Source of the DNA: Brachionus manjavacas
Lineage: Eukaryota; Rotifera; Eurotatoria; Ploima; Brachionidae
Direction of reading: 5' to 3'
Assembly: GCA_019054805.1 (NCBI GenBank)
Contig: JAHQIY010000016.1
Location: 1,550,001-1,614,000 of the forward strand
Length of the DNA stretch: 64,000 nucleotides
Shown here: positions 44,601 to 56,160 of the stretch, one piece after another
How the letters are laid out: the number at the start of each line of letters is the position of its first letter
How positions within the stretch are numbered: the stretch's first letter is position 1
Made by a program: the position numbers and the translations under genes
The notes under the pieces: model-generated
Databases searched by the model: none
The model's input: the letters and a program-made list of their open reading frames with translations, nothing else
What the model was told of the DNA's origin: nothing

Positions 44601-46845
44601 ATTTTCATTGCTATTAACTTACTTAATCGATTCAAAGTATGACAAAAAAATTGAACCAGTGATCAAAAATTTTATGGTAAAATTATCTGATACATATCCC
44701 GATGAAGAAGAGAGCATAAAGCTATTTTTAATGGATGTGCCATTTGCCAAGCAGTCTATAATAGACAATGTTGATTTTTTGATGCACAACATAGATCATT
44801 ATTATTACCTATTCGAGTCGGTACTGCAGGAGTTAGTTCTAAAGCTCGAAGATTTTACACATGCATTGGACATTTTGAACAAAGACCAACACGTTTCTCT
44901 TCTAGAGTTCAATTTAAACAAATTTTCATTTATTTTAAATATTTTTAGCAAGTATGTTGGAGTTTATTTTGATTTTTTGAAGCAGAAAAATGATTCAAAA
45001 TTAGATGCCATATTTAAAAATGAGAAAACAATTGTTTTTATGCGAACAAAATTATCTGATTATATGAAAAGAGTGTTGGATTTTTTTATTAAATTAAAAG
45101 AGTCGATAAACCAAAATTTGGATGCGTTGGTCGAAAATTTGAGCTTGGAACAATTCGGTTCGGGCTACTTTTTTTATTTCAATTATTCGACTGAGCCCAA
45201 GACCATGCTTAACTGGGAAGAACTAAATTTTGGCATCAATCTAAATTCGTTTCTTAGTCTTTTTTTTGACCAAAGTGCCGAACTTTCTTCTCATTTGAAT
45301 AATAAGCAATGGGACTTTTTGCTCTGCTATTCTTCAGCCATGTCTCAGCGCTTGAAAAGTCCGCTCACACAAAATAAAGATAAACTTTATATAAAGTTGG
45401 CATCGGTTAAATTCTATCAATTTCTTCATCAAATGACCGAATATTTAAACTTTAGACTCTCGGACAGCCAAATCCGAACTGATTGGGGCGAGTTTTTCAG
45501 CAAAGAAATTTTGGATCCAGTCCTGATCATTTTTACCAATTTGGCACAGTCTTGCGAACTGGATTATGTTGCAAATATTTTACTAAACACAATTTCTAAT
45601 CTAATGGGAGAAATGAACCATGATCGACTTTTGAACCATGAACTAGAGCCCAAGTTTAATGTTATGGATTTGGATGTGTCTTTTAGTGATAGGATAAAAA
45701 CTATTTTTAATTATTTTGTACCATTTTTGAGGCATAAAATAGCACCTATTCAACTAGGTGCTTACAAGGTCCTTAGAATATTCATGCTTAACATAGATAA
45801 TTATTTTACGGATGAAATTAGCACTCAAATAGTCGAGTCACTTCCTTTTGTGTTCAAAGAAACATTTTTTCAGCTGACCGATTTGTTTTCGGACTTGAAA
45901 AAAAGCTTTGAATTTGAGCACAGTATTTTGAGCAATGAGGAAAATTTGACTGCCGAAACCAACAACCACATAATGTCTTTTTTGCTCATAAACAAGCTAG
46001 TTCTAGACATGTTTTCCTCAAACAATCTTCAATTCAAATCTAAACTAGCTACTGGCTTACGCGAACTTAACTTTAGTGATTACCTGATGAACTGTTTGTT
46101 TAGATTGATGGAAAAAAATGGTTCGGAAAAATTCACCAAACTAGACGAAGATGCTATTATTCTGGAGGATGTGAGAAATTTCTTCGATAACAAATTTGTG
46201 GAATTATTTGCGTGTCGGTTGTACAAGCAGGCGCTTAAAATGTGTCCAGCAATGATTCGGGACTGGTGGAACATGCAGCCGAAAAGAATATCTGATCAAG
46301 TTGACAAATTTACAGCCAAATATGTGTCACCAATATTGATCGAAGAGGAAATAAAGCAGATAAACAGATCAGCTAACATATTCAATAGTGAGTCCGAGTC
46401 CGAGGAAGAGTCCTCGATAAAAATCAAAGGCATGACATCTACCCGCGAAGTTGTGTCCACTTACAAAATGAAGGAGCTAAGCATGGACCTGTTGATTCAA
46501 CTGCCTGTTAACTACCCATTGGGTGTAGTGAGCGTTTCTAGCGCAAAACGCTTGGGGGTCAGCGAGAATGAATGGAGAAATTGGCTGCTTCAATTGACCA
46601 CCTATCTCACGCATCAAAATGGCTCTATAATACAGGGACTTCAAATATGGAAGAGAAATGTTGATAAAAAATTTGCAGGTGTCGAGGAATGCACCATTTG
46701 TTACAGTGTCATTCACGGCACAAATTATCAGTTGCCTAAAATGAAGTGTCGCACATGTAAACACATGTTTCACAGTGTGTGTTTGTACAAATGGTTTGAA
46801 TCGAGCAGCAAGTCATCTTGTCCACTATGCAGAAATTTATTTTAG
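41607..46845 (+). CDS. LTN1: E3 ubiquitin ligase Listerin
   Basis: Two exons, 41607-43019 and 43072-46845, join in phase 0 across a 52-bp intron to give 1728 residues, close to human LTN1 (about 1770). The N-terminus has the family start with PNYSFGSDMPSIGKGTFLEE and DPDFRMVLRKLTKKDTLTK, followed by long HEAT/ARM-like helical repeats. The C-terminus has an RWD-like segment (LPVNYPLGVVSV) and a RING-CH-type finger: CTIC, then CRTCKHMFHSVCLYKW, then CPLC. Listerin binds the 60S subunit and ubiquitinates stalled nascent chains in ribosome-associated quality control, with NEMF and TCF25. The zinc ligands are intact. The gene precedes TTC5 on the same strand. Confidence 0.95.
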
Positions 46846-48096
46846 ATTTTCGCTGGTTTTTATCTTTGTTTAAAATAAAAATTAATGTTTTAGTTTTGAT
46901 TCTTTTAAAAAAGAAATTACGAAATAAAAGTCGTAATTAGTCAACAGTTTTATAAAATTTGTTTGTTGAAAAATTTGATTTTTCTAATTTGTTTGTTATT
47001 AAACATTATGAAAATATTAGAACTCAATGCTTTTTTTTTTAATTTTTATCATGATTACAAGACCATCATGTTGGGATCAATTCTTTCTGGAGAAGAGTAA
47101 ATATACTTATTATAAATTAGATTTTTTGTAAATATGTTTCAAAAATTTTTATTTTACATAACTGTTTCATAATTGTTTAATTTTTGATTTCCTCAGAAGC
47201 CTAAAATTTTAAACAAATTTAAACTATAATTTATAAAATTTATTCAATTGTATGAGAATTTTTCCCAAATTCACCATTACGATGATTACTACAATACACT
47301 AGAATAAATTAAAAAAAAATTAAATTTCAAATTTAATTAGATTAATTTAAATTTCTAAGAAAAATATCTGATTATTAATTATTAATATTATTGGATTTCT
47401 CCTAGGTTGATTTGATGGTGGATTTCCTCGCAAAATTAAAAAAAAATAAAAAAAAATTTAAAATAAAAGAGAGCAAAAAATGTATAATAATTATTGAAAT
47501 TAAAAAATATTAACATTTAAAATAAATATTTTATTTAACTTTTTTAGAAAACACTAAAACTTTGTCTTATTTATTACATTTTATTTTTTTTTATTTTTTT
47601 TTACATCGCCTTTAAGGCGTTCATTAAAAAAAAAAATAATAATTAATCAGATAACAATTAATTACAATTAATTTGGTTAAGAGTCAAAATCATTTTTTTA
47701 AATAAAGTTTTTCCCTTATTGTACACAAAATTTAAGTTATTATTTAACTTTTGAAATAATACTTAAAAAAATTATTAATTAAAAATAAAGAATAATTTTT
47801 CCACATTTAGTCGCTATTATTTTGCATTAAAATTTTTTTCACTCATTTTATAATGGATATTTTATTTTGATTTAGGAAAAAATTGTACCTTATGAAATTG
47901 TAAAATATCGTTTTAGAGAAAATTTGGAGAAGTTTTCGATTTTTTTAAATATTTTTAAAAATCTCAAACTTGTGATGGAAAAATTTAAATTATGCTTTGT
48001 TTAATCACATTTTTTATTAAATTAAAAATAAAATTTAATTTTTTTAAATTTTTCATTAGAATAAAATGTTTTTTTTGCCTTAACTTTAGATAGATA
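46846..48096. other. AT-rich spacer between LTN1 and TTC5
   Basis: It includes the LTN1 3' UTR and the TTC5 promoter. A poly-T and AG lie close before the TTC5 ATG. No other feature is seen. Confidence 0.45.
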
Positions 48097-49476
48097 ATGA
48101 GCCCAAATGACTTATTTGAAAAATTTGATCAAAAAATAAATGATTTGTACACATTTCGAGATAAATATTACATTTTGAATACATCATCGACAAATCCGGA
48201 TGATCGGACAATCGATTTAAGTGTCAAACTAGAAGCTTTGGTCTCCGAAATCCAAAGCGAATCGAACAATTTTGAATCGAAAGCCATATATTTAATTCTT
48301 TTGGGCAAGGCTTACAATGTAATGCCGGATTTTAGTGAAAAATCAGCTGAATTATTAACTAAATGTGTAAAACTAGATCCAAATCAAACTGAAGCTTGGA
48401 ACTTTCTGGGAGAATGCTATTGGAAAAAACGAGATTTTCAAATGTGCAAAAATTGTTTTGAACAAAGCTTGAAATTAAAAAAAAACAAAATGGCTCTTCG
48501 TGGTTTATCTATGGTAATGCGACAGTTTATAAACCTTGAACCCAAAAATTCCAAAACTTTTCTAGACGAGAGTATACGCTTTGCCAAAGAAGCACTTCAG
48601 CTAGATTTTAAAGATGGCATGTCCTGGTACATTTTGGCAAATTGCTACGTTTCACTTTTTTTTAGTCCTTTCAGTCAACAAAACGCTTCCATCCTAAAAC
48701 AAGCGGTTTCCGCGTATACTCAGGCATTGAGAGATGAGTCCATTGCCCAGTTACAAACAGATCTGTACTATAACAAATCAATGATAAGCATGTATGAAGA
48801 AAACTGGCCTGATGTTCTCATTTGCTTGGCTAAAGCATTAAATTTAGATCCACATTGGATCGAGTTAAAAGATAATCTTAAAGGAACAATCAATTATTTG
48901 TTTAAAATACAAGAAATGATCTCGACTAAAGGAAAATTAAAACCTAAAAAATTCCAAGCATTAATTGAAGGTATTCAAAAAAGCGATCTCGGACCTTATG
49001 CGGAAGGCTTTCGCACCGAAAAAGAAAAAGTAGATTTAGTTCAATGCGATCTCAAAGACTTGCAGCCAGGACTTAATCAAAATAAGGTTTTAGTAGGCAA
49101 AGTTATTTGCACACTGCAAGCAAAGACCAATAGTGAAAATTTAAACATCATATGTTTTAGTTGTTGCATTGCGGACTCTAATGGAGATTGTGCTGCAATG
49201 ACTATCTATAATTTGGTGGAAAGCGAAGGTGTTATTATCGGAAATTCAGTGGCAATCCCTGAGCCATGGCTTGAGCGAGTTGATTTTAAGTTGAATTTAG
49301 AAGAGAATCTAAAAAATGATCATTTAGTCAAACAAATTTCGGATAAAGTTGAGTGTGAGTTTAAATTCGATAGTATACGAGTGGAAAATCCCACTGTTTT
49401 GGTAGTTAAAGGTAAAAAATGGGGTAAAGAGAAAATATCATCTGCATTCTTTGTTCCAAAAGTTGTACAAGACTAA
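48097..49476 (+). CDS. TTC5: Tetratricopeptide repeat protein 5 (Strap)
   Basis: A single exon encodes 459 residues, close to human TTC5 (440). TPR units cover about residues 55-270, for example AWNFLGECYWKKRDFQMCKN and SWYILANCYVSLFF. A C-terminal OB-fold follows (KVLVGKVICTLQ, then FSCCIADSNGDCAAMTIYNL), which is the TTC5 layout. In animals TTC5 recognises the N-terminus of nascent tubulin on the ribosome and triggers decay of tubulin mRNA. It also acts as a p300/p53 cofactor. No intron is present. Confidence 0.94.
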   Translation: MSPNDLFEKFDQKINDLYTFRDKYYILNTSSTNPDDRTIDLSVKLEALVSEIQSESNNFESKAIYLILLGKAYNVMPDFSEKSAELLTKCVKLDPNQTEAWNFLGECYWKKRDFQMCKNCFEQSLKLKKNKMALRGLSMVMRQFINLEPKNSKTFLDESIRFAKEALQLDFKDGMSWYILANCYVSLFFSPFSQQNASILKQAVSAYTQALRDESIAQLQTDLYYNKSMISMYEENWPDVLICLAKALNLDPHWIELKDNLKGTINYLFKIQEMISTKGKLKPKKFQALIEGIQKSDLGPYAEGFRTEKEKVDLVQCDLKDLQPGLNQNKVLVGKVICTLQAKTNSENLNIICFSCCIADSNGDCAAMTIYNLVESEGVIIGNSVAIPEPWLERVDFKLNLEENLKNDHLVKQISDKVECEFKFDSIRVENPTVLVVKGKKWGKEKISSAFFVPKVVQD

Positions 49477-51095
49477 GCCATAACATTTTTTTCTTTTTTA
49501 TATTAAATTAATTCGCAATCGTTTAGTTTTTTACTTTTGGTTTACTATGTGAAATTTTTCTTATAATACTAAGCGATTTTTTTTGATTAAAAAATTTTTT
49601 TTTAAATTTAGATTGATCTTTAGTTTCACTGTCAGTTTAACTTTTAAATTAGAATAAAATTTCTTTAAATTTAGTATTTATTTAAAAAAAAAATTTAAAT
49701 TTTAAAAAATGATAGTTAGCTACTACTTGCAACTCTAATCAAAAAAATTTATTAAAATTTTATGATTAAAATAATACTATTTGACATTAATACTTTTTTT
49801 AAAATAATTTAAAATATGGTGTATTTTTTCGGAAGAAAGATGGGAAATGGACTCTCGTCAGGATTGTGTAATGACTAGTGAAATTGAGAGTCTAGTAGGA
49901 CTGACGAAAGCGAGTGCATTAAAAAACTTACCTTTAGAAAAGGCTTCCCAACATCAATCCATAACCTAAATAAAATAATTCATGCATGAAATGGAATAGT
50001 TACTACTGGCTTAGCAGTGAAAGAAGAAAGGTGGAAATGGAAAATCGATGTCCTAGACTAGGACGCATCCAAAAACCACCAGATAAGCGAAATATTTTTT
50101 TGGGTATTGTTTTTGTTTTTTTTTAAGTTTTCGTCTCAGACTTGGGAAAAATAAAGACTTAAAAGTGAAAAACTTTTTTTTAAATTTATTTAATATTAAA
50201 TAAATTAATCAATATATTGTTTTTAAACAAAAATCTTTAAAATTTTATTAAAATTTTCATTTAAGATGAAAAAATACACCATTTTACTGACACAAATTTT
50301 TTATATTTTTTACCTCATTTTTTTTTGTGTGACACCAAAAATTAACTATAATCCTAAAATTTAAAATGATTCTTTTATTCGAATTTATGCCGAAATCATT
50401 AAAAAATACCAAAATTATCTAACAAAATTTTCCAAATTTATTTGAACAAGGTTAGTATCATCTTTTCTTTATTCTAGTATCAAATTTATAACCAAACTTA
50501 TTAACTAAAACTATTGATTTAGATGATTAATTGTTAGGTAGAAAATGTATCAAAAAGATCAAAAATTTATTCAAAACACATAACGGCTAGTTGGACTGTA
50601 AAAAAATAGGAGAAAAATTTTTAATTTTTTTAATTACATTAACTAGTCTAATTAAGAGATTAGGTATGGAATTAAATTCAAATTTAATTAAATTGGATTT
50701 AATTTGTTTTTTAAAGTTAAATAGGCTACATCTAGCATCGCTTAATAAGTCTTTGATGTTACCAATATTATAATTATTCCATTATTCTAAGCTGTATTTT
50801 AGCGCCTAAAGTTAATTTCAAAATTTTAGACAAAAACCCGAATTTACTATTTATTTATCTTTGCAAAGCTCAAAATTAAAATAATAAAGTATTTGAAAAA
50901 AAAAAAAAAATTTTATGTGTAAATAATATTTAAATTTTGAAACAAGTCTTACTTTTATTTAATTTCATAAACTAAAAAAAAATAATCAATTTTTTAATGT
51001 TTTACATAGAAAAATTATCCAAAGTTTAAAAATTAACATTCAAAAATTAAATAAATTTAAAACTCTATATTTAAATTTTGAATCAAACTTAAAAT
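49477..51095. other. Spacer between convergent TTC5 and protease 2, with a structured patch
   Basis: The spacer is mostly AT-rich. The patch at about 49845-50095 is less AT-rich and holds several inverted repeats (GACTCTC/GAGAGTC, TCGTCAG/CTGACGA and GTCCTA-GAC-TAGGAC at 50050-50064). No coding frame is supported. Confidence 0.45.
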
Positions 51096-52088
51096 TTAGT
51101 GTTTTAATTTTTCGTTTTGATCCATTGTTGCAATTGCACTCCCAATCCAATCAAGATAGCTTGGCACAGCAGTATAATAACTCGGATAATAAGGTAAACA
51201 TTTTTCTGATGAAACAATAACATAACTAGTAAGACCATAAAGATACCATCTTTCATTAGTATAGTACATTAATGGACTTCCCGAATCTCCATAGCAAGCA
51301 TTAGAACTTCCATCGAAACTAATTGCACAATAGGTTTTGTTACTGGTCGAACAAACCGAATCATTGTTCTTAACTGTAAGAACTGTCTGTAATAAATTTC
51401 TGGGTAAATCATTTTTTTTTCCAGATGTACTTCCTCGTCCGATCAGAACTAATTCTTTGCCGAATACTTGAGTAAAATTTGCATCAGGAAGACATATTGT
51501 TTCTACATGGTCAACTGGTTTATTCAGTTTTAAAACAGCGAGATCATTAAAGATCTCTGTATCATTGAATTCAGGGTGAAAAATCAGATCAGAGAGATAA
51601 TAAATTTTTCTATCTTCTTCTCCAACCACAATTACATAACTAAGTCTATTTTTTTTATAAACACAATGTGCTGCCGTGATCACATATTGTGAATAGATAA
51701 GAGTTCCGCCACAAAAATGCTCTCCTACTTTGTATCTATTCAGGCTTCTTAAACTAACTTTCCAAGGCCATGAGCCCGCAACCGCTGCATCACCGCCAAT
51801 AATTCTGCCATTAGCTTGATTTAGAGAATATAAATCAATAGAGGGTTTTACCTTTTGGATGCCGCAGTAAAATTGTGGTGGGACAGTGTTTTGGATTATT
51901 TTCCTGGTAGTTGAAGATTGGTCTAGAGGTGATTTTACAGTAATATCACCTGTTACAAACAAAAGGATTAATGTAATGCATGTTGAGAGAAAAAGGACAA
52001 ACACAATTCCCAAAACAACCAAAAAAATTGAAGTTACATTGGTTCGTGGTGCTTTGTTAAATGATATAAATGATCTATTTGGATTCAT
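51096..52088 (-). CDS. Type II transmembrane S1-family serine protease 2
   Basis: A single exon encodes 330 residues. A short cytosolic N-terminus is followed by one membrane helix (about residues 18-46), a stem, and the protease domain starting R-IIGGD. The triad is present: His in TAAHC, Asp in FNDLAVLKL, Ser in GDSGSP. As in protease 1, the S1-pocket position is Asn (SNACYGDSG), so trypsin-like specificity is not expected. The second Gly of GDSGGP is Ser, and the usual LIGWG reads LIGRG. The enzyme is a paralogue of protease 1, about 11 kb away on the opposite strand, and has lost or never had its intron. It probably acts at the cell surface. Confidence 0.92.
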   Translation of the reverse strand: MNPNRSFISFNKAPRTNVTSIFLVVLGIVFVLFLSTCITLILLFVTGDITVKSPLDQSSTTRKIIQNTVPPQFYCGIQKVKPSIDLYSLNQANGRIIGGDAAVAGSWPWKVSLRSLNRYKVGEHFCGGTLIYSQYVITAAHCVYKKNRLSYVIVVGEEDRKIYYLSDLIFHPEFNDTEIFNDLAVLKLNKPVDHVETICLPDANFTQVFGKELVLIGRGSTSGKKNDLPRNLLQTVLTVKNNDSVCSTSNKTYCAISFDGSSNACYGDSGSPLMYYTNERWYLYGLTSYVIVSSEKCLPYYPSYYTAVPSYLDWIGSAIATMDQNEKLKH

Positions 52089-52500
52089 TTTTGAATTTTG
52101 AGGTTAATTTTTTTTAAATAAAGATAAATTTTAAATTTTTTATCATTTTTCTTTGACAAAAATATTATTGATGCGTTACAAAAAGAAGAAAAATTCTTAG
52201 TTAATTTTTGTTTTAATTGTTCTATGTGTCTTAATAGCTAAAATTATAAAAAAAATACAAAATAAGATATTATCTTTCTGATATTTTAATTTGTTTATAA
52301 TTGTCAATTTTTTACACTTAAAGGTTTGTTTAATTATTAAAATGGTTGAACATATCTATGTCCGGTTTTTTATGAAATATTATCTCAAAATTAAAATTTA
52401 ATTGTCAAAAAAATAGTACCTATCATAGAACCTTTGTTGCTTCCTTGGTAAAGATAATTAAGTTATCTAGAAATAAAAATTAAAATATTTTTTTTTTAAT
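52089..52500. other. Spacer between protease 2 start and SIRT6 end
   Basis: It holds the protease 2 promoter and the SIRT6 3' UTR. No motif is assigned. Confidence 0.4.
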
Positions 52501-53615
52501 TCAATCATCTTTAGAACAAGCATGATCAATTACATAACTACTAGTTTTAATTAGTAAGCTATCTTCTTGATCGTTTTCTAGATTAAGGTTGATCTTAATT
52601 GTTCTTGGTACTTCTAATGACATTTTTTTTATCAGATTTTCAAAAACAAAATCTAATTTAGCATGTATTACCAGATCAGCTTGATGGTCTAAACGAGTTT
52701 TTTGTAAATTTATGATAACTATTTTGCCATTGTTTTTTTTTGTCAATAGGGGGTAATTACCCACTGGCATTATCTGCAAACTCGTGCCCAAACACAAAAT
52801 TAAATCAGATTTTTTACAATTTAATTCTGATTTTGACATTTCTTCAATAGGTAATTCATCTTCCCAATCCAATATTGTATCACAAAGAACACCTCTAAGG
52901 TTTTAATTAAATGTTTTTCAATACAAATATAAATTTTACCTGCAAAACCCCTTGGCTTTAGGTTTAGAACACTTTATTTTTGTAGATTTTAATCCAATTG
53001 TTGGACTACAAGTATCCATTAAAAACTTGATACAAAAATATTTCTTTTTATTCTTGATTTTATTTCAGTTTACTTTTGATTGACAAGAATTACATTTTAA
53101 AGCGAACATGTTGCCGTGAACCTCAGCCAAGCGATTCACCGGAAACCCAGATTTTACATGCAAACCATCTATATTTTGGCTAACAATGAATTTAATTTTC
53201 CCCATTTGAGCTAGGCTTGTTAAAGCAAAATGAGTAAAGGAAGGTTGTGCCTCATTAAAAGACAAATCTGTTTCAGGTTTTAGACCCTTTTTTTCCAGTG
53301 TCCATATTCCTTTGGAAAAAAAATTATAAAAAAATTAATCAATATTTATCATTTAAACCTTTAGGTCCTCTGAAATCAGGAATTCCGCAACTGGTAGACA
53401 AACCAGCACCAGTAATGACAACTATATGACTACTTTTATCAACTAATTCAAATAATAAATCACATTTTTCTATTGAAGTAAAAAAATTAAAAATTATTCT
53501 GAGAAATTAAAAAAAAAATACCTAAAACCTGGTCATTTAAATCTTCGATTTCAGGCTGGCCTAATATTCCCTTATTCGGATACGGGGACAATGAAGACGC
53601 ATAATTTGAAGACAT
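52501..53615 (-). CDS. SIRT6: Sirtuin 6, NAD-dependent deacylase / ADP-ribosyltransferase
   Basis: Five exons, 53615-53522, 53469-53359, 53309-53074, 53025-52940 and 52894-52501, join in frame to give 306 residues. Introns are 45-52 bp. The start [19 protein letters not shown] parallels human SIRT6. The NAD-binding [32 protein letters not shown], the catalytic His in AEVHGNMF, the zinc Cys pairs (CNSC, and C...C in [11 protein letters not shown]) and LCLGTSLQI are all in place. SIRT6 removes acetyl and long-chain acyl groups from histone H3 and other proteins and mono-ADP-ribosylates targets in DNA repair. The Pro-rich human tail is absent. It lies 153 bp downstream of OARD1 on the same strand. 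Confidence 0.95.
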
Positions 53616-53768
53616 TAAAATTTTTGTAATTATTTATTAAATTATGAGACTTATTTAAAAATCAAGTCAAATTAAAATTAAATTTTGTTTAAACTTTTTA
53701 GTAATAACATTTACTTTAATTTCAAAAGATCGATTAAAACTTAAAAAAAAATTTGTTCTGATAAAGAT

Positions 53769-54527
53769 TTATTCTTGATTTTTATTTAATTCATTCTTAT
53801 AATCGTATTTATAAATAGAAAGACTAATTTCTGATTTATAGAAAACATTATCAATTATTCGAGAGACTATATCCCATTCAAGTTGATCAAGTCCGCTTCC
53901 AATCATCGGCATTGCTAGCTTGGTCACATTTAATCTCAAGCATAAATTGCTCAGTTCTTTGAGCGATTTTTCCACAGAGGTATAGCTAGGTTTGTAATAA
54001 AAGAGCTTTTTGGTAACCAAATAAAAAATGTAGCGGCTCTCCAATTTAATGAAGGCGCATCCACCAGTTTGGACACGTTGACCGATCAATTGGTCAACAC
54101 TGCCGAATCTTTTTTTGAATTCTTTGGCGATTCCTTTGCCCATTTTAAAGTCTTCGCTGACACAATGAGCCAACGATACATCCGTATCGACTGTGAATAG
54201 ATCACCAGTGACCACTTGGAAGCATAACTGGTCTTTTTCTTGCTTGAATTTTTGCATATATTTTCTTTTTTCATTCTCTAGTTTTTCGACAAAGATGTTG
54301 TCATGGGCAGTCGAGGCAGCAGATGGTCGCGATTTTGGCAAGCTCTGTTTTTTGGCTTCCGAGGTCATCTTCGCGTAGTTTCCACCGCTTCTTTTTCTAC
54401 TAGGTCTTGGCCTATTTTGCTCACTTGTTGTTGATGCATTAGGCTCGTCCACAAGCGATGGATAGGTTTCAAGCTGAGAGCTTACTGTCGATTCCTTTCC
54501 CGAAACCACGCTTGCCCAAGATTTCAT
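53769..54527 (-). CDS. OARD1: Macrodomain ADP-ribose glycohydrolase OARD1/TARG1
   Basis: A single exon encodes 252 residues. The C-terminal 150 residues form a macrodomain of the OARD1 (TARG1) subfamily: VVTGDLFTVDTDVSLAHCVS, MGKGIAKEFKKRFG, YIFYLVTKK and MPMIGSGLDQLEW. The Lys of TKK and the Asp of GLD match the two catalytic residues of human TARG1 (Lys84, Asp125). The enzyme removes ADP-ribose from glutamate and aspartate and deacylates O-acetyl-ADP-ribose. An N-terminal extension of about 100 residues is Ser/Pro/Lys-rich with coiled character (KLENEKRKYMQKFKQEKDQL) and is absent from the human protein. It may target the protein to the nucleus; RKRSGGN looks like a localisation signal. Confidence 0.93.
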   Translation of the reverse strand: MKSWASVVSGKESTVSSQLETYPSLVDEPNASTTSEQNRPRPSRKRSGGNYAKMTSEAKKQSLPKSRPSAASTAHDNIFVEKLENEKRKYMQKFKQEKDQLCFQVVTGDLFTVDTDVSLAHCVSEDFKMGKGIAKEFKKRFGSVDQLIGQRVQTGGCAFIKLESRYIFYLVTKKLFYYKPSYTSVEKSLKELSNLCLRLNVTKLAMPMIGSGLDQLEWDIVSRIIDNVFYKSEISLSIYKYDYKNELNKNQE

Positions 54528-56160
54528 TTTTTTATTATTTAGCTAACTCTCAGCTATTATCGTATAACGAAGGTAAATTATGATTTGAGTTAATGAAAAA
54601 AGAGAGCTTGAAAACAAATGTGCTCCATAGAGTTCTACTAGAAACTAATTTATTTCGATTTATGTTTCTATGTGCATCTATTGAGGTTTTTCTCGAAGTA
54701 GTTTAGACTGAATCTTCAATAAAATTATTCGTTGTAGGGATGAATTTATAGGTAACTTTCTCGTCAGGAACTTGAAATAATTTAACATTAAACAAAAGCT
54801 TTTGGTGCATGGTATTAGTAATTAGAAAAATTTTCATGATTTGGCGCTCTTAATAAGCTTACTTATCTAAAATTTTAATTATTATTATTTAATATACTTT
54901 TTGGTCAAATTTAAAATTTTTCCAGTTTGTTTTTTATTTATAAAATATATTCCCAAATATTCAGTAACTCAAAATTTCAATCAAATCCACATTTAATTTT
55001 TTTTTGGTTTACAAAAATATTAATTAAAGCACTTTTATTATTTTAAAATTTTCTTTAGACTACAATTATTGATTTTTTAAATAAAGAATGATTTTATTTT
55101 ATTCCTTTTTTTTTAATTTAAATCATCTATTGATAGTAGACTTAACACTTAGTAGTCCTCAATCTTTCTTTCATAATTCAATTTAGTTTTTTTAATATCT
55201 TTGTTTATAAGGCGTAAAACTAATAGCTAAAAACAAAAAAAAATTTATTAAAAATAAAAAATATCCAAATCAAATTTTGAAAAACTTATTGAAGTATTAA
55301 ATATATAACGTAAATTATATCTATATTTACTTGTTAAAGGAGAATTTATTTAAAATGAATTATCCAGTAATGGAACATTTATATTTTAATACAAAATCTC
55401 ATTTAAAAAAGGATTAACTTCTATAAAAAACTGATTCATTAAAAAAAACTTAACAAAAAAGATAAACAATTAGCATTTAAATTATTGAAATGATTATTTT
55501 CAAGAAAATGCGATATTTTTATCTGTGTATAATAATTTATTTGCTAAATAAATATTTAGGTCTACCCGTTTATGGTTTAAGCTCAAAATTTTTTTCATTA
55601 GATTATTTTTGCTGTTAATGCTACTAATTATATTACAAAGTTCTGATTTTTTGAATTTTTTTTTGATATTTTTAGTTATTTTTGTAATGAAGAATCAAAA
55701 TGAAAAATATTAAAAAAATGAATTTTTCCAATATATTTAAATTACGATGATTTTGATTATAAACGAAGGGCAGCAAGATTAAAACGTAGTTAGAATTATA
55801 ACTTAGCAATTAATTGATAATTTAATTTTTTAATTAGAATTTTTATTTAATAATGATTTTTACATTAAGTCACAAATTCTTTTAAAAAAAAAAGAATTTA
55901 AAATTTTAAAGACTTTCATGATGAAGTTATAAATGTCAAATCTTTAGAAAATTTCACATTTTTCTTCTTTTATCGTATCCTCTTTTCATTTTTTTTATTT
56001 TTACAATTTTTTTGTATCGATTAAAAATAATGGGTTCAAAAAATTTAAAAATATCTAGAAAATTAAAATTGTGTTCCAGAAATATATTGATTTCTGGTTT
56101 AATTGTAATTAAAAAAACATTTGAATTTTAAAGTTGTTTAAATTTTTTAACATTTTGTTT
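54528..56160. other. AT-rich spacer upstream of OARD1
   Basis: It contains the OARD1 promoter near 54528-54750. No gene, tRNA or recognised repeat is seen in the rest. Confidence 0.45.
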
